Positions 59,130-64,000 of a DNA stretch of 64,000 nt are shown here, piece after piece; within the stretch, counting starts at the first letter, position 1, and each line of letters opens with the position of its first letter. A program made the translations under genes and the position numbers. Location of the stretch: contig NC_052395.1 in the NCBI RefSeq assembly GCF_009389715.1, positions 7,278,812-7,342,811 on the forward strand. Reading direction: 5' to 3'. The DNA is from Phoenix dactylifera. Lineage: Eukaryota; Streptophyta; Magnoliopsida; Arecales; Arecaceae. A model generated the notes under the pieces. It was not told the origin of the DNA and did not search any database. It saw only the letters and a list, made by a program, of their open reading frames with translations.

Positions 59130-59600
59130 CGTGACCCAACCCGACCCGCTTAGACCTGACTCGGCCTATTTTGGAGGACCCATGGAGCCAGGTCGGGTCC
59201 TAAAATTGAACTCGTTCTATTTTCTAGGTCGGAATCTGGATTTACTGAATTTAGATCTGACCCGACCCGAGCTATTTGAAATTTTGGTAATTTTGGATTT
59301 TTAATCCTACGATCCGCCCCGATCTGAATCTGTAAAATTATTTAGGCCCGCGGGGTGCAAACAAGTTTTGAAACCATGGATGGGTTGACCCGAACCGGAT
59401 CCGAATTATTTAGGTTGAGTCCGGATTATACATGGTCTCAATTCGACTCAAATGATCCGTTGGGTCAAAAATTGTAGCGGTGGACCGGAGCTGACCTGAC
59501 TCAATCTTCTATTGGACTGGATCTGAGTCCAAAATTAGGACCGGAACAGAGAACCGAGTTAAGTTGGAGTCACTCATACCCGATCCGACCCATTTGGACT
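59130..59600. repeat. GACCCGACCC-rich low-complexity block, possible MITE relic
   Basis: Repeated GACCCGAC, GGTCGGG and GGATCCGA variants give a composition very like the interior of the hAT MITE at 8294-8869. Intact TAGGGGTGGCAA ends and a target duplication were not found. Confidence 0.4.
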
Positions 59601-60360
59601 CCAGCACCTTAAACAAAAAATAAAACACCTTCAAATTATTATAGTAAGCCGCCCTTCAAATTGATTCTCGTGGACTTCAAATAAGCATTGCATGCAATAC
59701 GGCGGAGTAGTAAGAGACTTCCCCTCAGATGTGTTTGGATTGACTCGGTGCTTCCATCTTAAAGATCAGAACTGGATGGACAAAAGCCACCGTCCTTTAA
59801 TATACCGATCATCAAATGCTCTATCCTTTCTCTTCGGTCCGACACATCGAAGCCATCACAGCAACGCCCGATAAGTTAGACAAATATACCGATCAATCAG
59901 AACTCACATGGGATCATGTGTTTTCCTGACATTTATCATCAGTATACCTTCCCACAATAATTTCAAATGTCATTATCTTATCCAAGAAAACGTTTGTCTC
60001 TATTAAAGATTAATTATTGGAATTAATTCTCTGGCAGGAAAGAAATGGTACCGAGTCCCTCATCATCTCGGACATGCCAAGTTTCTTGTGGGTCCTACAT
60101 CAAATACAAATTCGAGAATCCTGTGCCTCATTTTGAAGTCCAGCATGCGCAATAGTTTGATAGCCATCCGACATCAAAAACGCAAACATTACTTCTCACG
60201 ATGGAATTCATCAGCTGGGAGTGGAAGAATGAGCTCAACTTTTATTCCTACTTCTATTCCTCCTTCCCTTCCTCACATTCATTGGCGTGTCCTCAGCCTC
60301 CGATTTCGGATACCCACCACATGATCTCAACCAGCCCTATATTTGCACCCTGCCAACAAT

Positions 60361-60370
60361 GCTTATATAA
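60361..60370 (+). promoter_or_regulatory. TATA box of the PR-1-like gene
   Basis: GCTTATATAATCCCC lies about 88 bp before the ATG at 60454, a normal promoter distance with a short leader. Confidence 0.55.
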
Positions 60371-60453
60371 TCCCCCTAACATCCCCCAAGTCCTCATCAA
60401 CTCCAAGAAAGAGCAAATTAAACCTTCGATCTCTTTATTCCATCCCTTATTCC

Positions 60454-60690
60454 ATGGCCATCACCAACTCCCTTTCCACTCTCCTCCTCCTCCTCCCATT
60501 CCTCCTTGCTCACCGAGCCCTTAGCTTGACAAGCACTGTTGCTGAGTTTTTGAACTCGCACAATGCAGTGCAGGCACGGCTCAGGCTCCCCCTCCTCTCC
60601 AGTGGAGCTCTGAGTTGGAGAACTTCGCCGGGTCGTATGCCAACCAAGGGTGAGGGGACTGTGCTCTTGTGCACTCGTAGGGGAACTTAG
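60454..60690 (+). pseudogene. PR1: PR-1-like (CAP superfamily) gene, 5' part only
   Basis: PR-1 proteins are small secreted defence proteins. ATG at 60454 starts MAITNSLSTLLLLLPFLLAH, a clear signal peptide, followed by VAEFLNSHNAVQARLRLP, the start of the CAP domain. A frameshift near 60580-60590 moves the match to PPLQWSSELENFAGSYANQG, then TGA, GDCALVHS, TAG and GNLA. Roughly the N-terminal half of a typical 160-residue PR-1 is present; the catalytic-like His/Glu half is missing because a CACTA-like end begins at 60691. TATA box and signal peptide are preserved, so the gene was probably active before it broke. Confidence 0.82.
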
Positions 60691-60875
60691 CATTACAGAA
60701 AAAGAGAGATTTTCCGATGCTTTTTTTCCAATGCTAGAGAAAAGCGTCAGAAAATTTTGGTTCAATGCCAAACTTTGCCGACGCTTCTAAAAAGCATCGG
60801 TAAAGCTTCAGAATTGACGACGCTTAAAAAGCGTCGTCTAAAGGTTGGACCTGCAACGACGCTTATAAGCGTTGC
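60691..60875 (+). mobile_element. CACTA-like transposon end
   Basis: CATTACAGAAAAAGAGAG at 60691 resembles a CACTACAGAAAAA terminus with one change. Subterminal motifs follow: CCGACGCTTCTAAAAAGC, GACGACGCTTAAAAAGCGTC and CAACGACGCTTATAAGCG. The same GACGCTT core fills the element end at 4505-4995. The other end is not visible. Confidence 0.6.
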
Positions 60876-61114
60876 TGGAGGCCATTCAAATATCAGTCTT
60901 CTCTCGATTGATGCCTTAGTGCTAGTGTCTCCTCTCCTCTCCTTCTCCTTCCCGCGCCGATATCAATCCACCGCCTCCATTCAGAAATAAAGCAAATTTG
61001 GTAGATCAAGTCAGGCTTCTTGGAGCCAACGAAACACTAACATCTTTCCTCCCCTGAAACCCTTAAACCATCGCCACTCTCACCACTTCTCATGTGATTT
61101 AGGGCAAAGCAGCC

Positions 61115-61231
61115 ATGGCCACTCAAACTCGAATCCTTGAAGATCCCAAGCCTCCAAGAACAGTACAAATCCTGCTTCTCCTTCTCCTTTTCTTATTTTT
61201 TGCCTCGTACTTTCTCTCAGCAATCTTTTGA
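61115..61231 (+). CDS. Small hydrophobic ORF, 38 residues, unknown
   Basis: The frame begins MATQTRILEDPKPPRTVQIL and continues as a Leu/Phe-rich single membrane-spanning segment ending in TGA. The layout, a short charged head followed by one transmembrane helix, resembles the N-terminus of a type II membrane protein, so it may be a first exon or a gene fragment. No continuation was found in the following 400 bp. I do not recognise the family. Confidence 0.3.
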   Translation: MATQTRILEDPKPPRTVQILLLLLLFLFFASYFLSAIF

Positions 61232-61674
61232 TCATTATGTCATTTTTTCCCTTTTTGCTTTCATTTTTTTTTCTCAAGTAATAGTGAAATATTTCAAGAT
61301 ATACTCTGAAAAGGAAAGGACAAAGGCCAAGTCCCGTGAACCAGGTTTTGAATCATCGAGGTATATCGTTTTTTTTCCGCCCCTCTTTCTTCTTTTTTAA
61401 TTGACCGTCTTATAAGAGTAGTAGCTCTGCTTTTGCATTTTGTTCGCAGGAAGGGTTTAAGAAAGGTCTCGATGGCTGCCTCTCAGTATTTTTTTTCTTC
61501 TTTTCTTTCTTAAATAAAGTTTTATGTGCAAGGTTATTGTCCCATGGGCGAGAACCTCTTTCGAGGGAAAGGAAGCAATGGAAGATAGCAGATGCCGTCG
61601 CGGCCTGGGTGGCTGAGCAGGGATCCTACAACTATCGAAGCAATACGTGCGAGGCTAACGCCGACTGAACCCAT

Positions 61675-62425
61675 TGTTAGCCTAGATGCACAAATATAAT
61701 TGATAAATGAAATATTTCTAATATCAAAAATAGTAAATAAAAAGAATAAAATTAGCAAATAATTAACTTGACAATATAATAATAAAATGAAGAAAGAGAG
61801 AGAAGATGGTCTGTGGATCGAAGCACGTTGATGCATTGTCCCAGAAAAGTTTATACCCCCCACGCACGGGTCTGCTGTACAGATCTCCTAGAGATACGAC
61901 GACCCAATACAGAATCACGTCTTCCCCATCAGTGCGCCTTCAGAAAAAGAAAGTAGAGCACGTTCACACTTGCAGATACCTCAAAAGAAACTTAGAAAAA
62001 TTATGAGGAGAAGAAAAAATTTTCTTTATTTCTTTTCTCCCCAATGATCCCTAGAACCCTTTTTATCTAGACTCTTGGAATAGGAAGAAGAGAAAATTTT
62101 GATTGTATTTGAAATGATCCCTAGAGCCCTTTATATAGGCTCAGGCTCGTCAAAAGAAGAAGATTCCCCTCCTGCGGATTGATGACGTGTCTTCTTGTGC
62201 TCCTTTGATTCTTCGGTTTATTGCATCTTGGCCGTTCATGCTTCCTTCCTTCTTCGATGGGCCTTTCCATGCTTGCTCTTGCGCTGGATGCATGAGACTT
62301 ATCATGGTTTGCTTTCTTTGGAAATTTTTTCCATGTTTGTTCCCTTGCTTGTGCACGGATGCTTGCCACTTGGCCGTTGACTAATTTAGTTTTCAAAATT
62401 TTAAAATATTTAATTTAATTCAACA
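61675..62425 (-). repeat. 3' LTR of the second copia copy
   Basis: In coding sense (minus) it starts TGTTGAATTAAATT at 62425 just after ATATGGGGGAT, the polypurine tract, and ends GGCTAACA at 61675; 751 bp. TATATAA lies at 62137-62131. If the boundaries hold, the flanking CCCAT at 61670-61674 is one copy of the target duplication; the other is off the window. Confidence 0.65.
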
Positions 62426-62990
62426 ATCCCCCATATAAATTAAATATTTAAAAAATTTAAAATCAAAAATAAAATTAAAAAAGAAATCAAAATAAAGTGC
62501 TGAGTATCTTATATTATGTAATAGTGTAGGTACCTTTCGGTTTGAACCTTCACTTAGTAACAATTGATTACCTTTGTGAAGCCAAGGTGGACTATGCCTT
62601 GAACCTTGGTCCATGGCTCAGATTTCATCAACATCACACATAATATAGCATGGAACATGCTCGAAGAGGGTCTGCGCTTTACGGCCATGCGCATGTATCT
62701 TTTCATGTGTGTTATTAGGGAACAGCTCACTTCCCACAGTCGCGGCCTCACGACTACACGCATATAGGTGAATTTTAAAAAGGGTAACGAGCAAGTAGGT
62801 ATCCTGCCTCATGGGTCTCGGATTCATTAAGAGTAAAAAACTCAACCTAACCCTTGCTTTTTATGAGCACTGTTGCCCTAGGGATGGGAAAAATAAATAG
62901 TGCTCCTCATTAGTCACCTATCTAGCTTGTTTCTACCCATTGAACCTTTTCGGGTTGGGTTACCACCGTGGTGTCTTTACTTATAGGCTT

Positions 62991-64000
62991 AGCCCCATCC
63001 CCCTCGACAACTCTAGAACCACTGTTCTAGACAATCCTTTGGTAAGCTGATCAGCTAGATTCCTTTCAGATCTTACAAAATTTAGTGCAATCAAGTTATT
63101 CTTTAATTTGCATCTCAATGATTTTATGGCGCACTTTCAAGTACCTATTCATTTTCACATTTGCATTTTCTTGATTGCATTTATCTACAGCAGATCTGCA
63201 GTCACAATGAATAGATATAGAAGGTAATGGTGAAGTCACAAAAGGTAAATCTATCAGTAGATCTCTAAGCCACTCGGCTTCAATGCTAGTGGTATCTAAG
63301 GCAAATCATTTCAGATTCCATGGTGCTCCTAGCCACTACAGTTTATTTAGTAGACTTTCATAATACAGCTGCACCTCCTAAAAGGAAGACAAAACAGTGG
63401 TGGATTTGGTGTCAACTGTATCACTGATCCAGTTGGAATCACTATAGCCTTTCAGAACAGCAGGATAACCACAATAGTGTAATCCCAAAGATTATGGTAC
63501 CCTTAAGGTACTTGAGAATTCTTTCTAGAGCAATCCAATAATCATTATTAGGATTGTGAGTATATCTACTCAGTCAGTTCACTAGAGTATGCAATATCAG
63601 GTTTAGTATAATTTGCAAGAAATCCTAAAGAACCAATGATCTGGGCATAGAAGCTTTGATTGACTAGATCACCTAAGTTCTTCTTTAGATGAAGAGATGG
63701 ATTATAGGGAGTAGATACAAGATGACAATCAGAGTAGTGAAACTGTTTAAAATCTTCTCCACATAGTGCGCTTTGGGACAAAGTTATTCCATCTTCATTC
63801 CTCATGATTTTAGTATTAAGTATTAGGTCTGCTTCTCCTAAATCTTTCATGTCAAATTTTAGAGATAAAAATTGTTTTACTTCATTAATAATTTCTAAGT
63901 CTGTTCCAAAATTAGGAATATCATCTACATATAAACATAAGATTATAATTTTGTTATTCTTCTTTTTATAATATACACATTCATCTGTGTTATTAATTTT
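62991..64000 (-). pseudogene. Second copia copy, pol 3' part, inverted and decayed
   Basis: On the minus strand, entering from the right edge: YVDDIPNFGTDLEIINEVKQ holds the RT active site, then [47 protein letters not shown] and finally [20 protein letters not shown] with TAA at 62993-62991. Frameshifts and stops break the middle (for example near 63566 and 63450). Block by block it parallels 4998-5909, so both are one family in opposite orientation. The 5' portion continues beyond base 64000. Confidence 0.88.

Overview
This is a plant nuclear window. Split genes with GT-AG introns belong to plant-specific families: a BZR1/BES1 factor, a class A4 heat stress factor, a prenylated NAP1, a FYVE-SYLF protein and a PR-1-like protein. 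More than half of the assigned sequence is plant-type transposable elements. Protein style and long GC-rich leaders suggest a monocot, perhaps a palm; that part is inference.

Layout, left to right. (1) 1-2088: a 142-bp tandem duplication, then a pyrimidine- and GC-rich block that may be a retroelement remnant. (2) 2102-3451: the 3' exons of a NAP1 histone chaperone gene on +, whose 5' half lies off the window. (3) 4505-7353: the subterminal end of a CACTA transposon abutting a 5'-truncated Ty1/copia element with its 3' LTR. (4) 7480-12762: a decayed FYVE-SYLF gene on +, with a 576-bp hAT-type MITE inside an exon (exact 8-bp target duplication) and a LINE fragment in an intron. (5) 14198-17262: an apparently intact two-exon BZR1 gene on -. 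(6) 17.7-22.98 kb: intergenic sequence with degraded LTR pieces. (7) 22981-45718: a complete Ty3/gypsy Tat-type element, 22.7 kb including a nested insertion, flanked by CTTCC duplications. Nested in its integrase is a complete Ty1/copia element, 29151-39615, on the opposite strand and flanked by CAGCA duplications. The gypsy 3' region holds six copies of a 117-bp tandem repeat and antisense ORFs with their own TATA box and an intron. (8) 45.7-52 kb: AT-rich intergenic DNA with a TRIM-like miniature retrotransposon at about 48.05-48.69 kb. (9) 52433-54531: an intact HSFA4-type gene with an upstream heat shock element and upstream ORFs. (10) 60454-60690: a broken PR-1 gene cut off by a CACTA-like end. 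(11) 61675-64000: a second, inverted copy of the copia family seen at 5-7 kb, running off the right edge.

The genes do not form a pathway; they are ordinary neighbours on a plant chromosome. Only BZR1 (brassinosteroid signalling) and HSFA4 (stress transcription) look complete and functional; NAP1 looks functional but is only partly in view. The rest is a record of transposition and decay. Most in-frame stops can be read as single C-to-T (or G-to-A) changes in CGA, CAG or TGG codons, as expected for methylated, silenced DNA. The least explained items are the antisense transcription-unit-like ORFs in the gypsy element, a palindromic GTCGAC motif repeated 14 times in each copia LTR, and an extra ORF behind the copia pol gene. 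Positions were read by eye; no similarity search was run.
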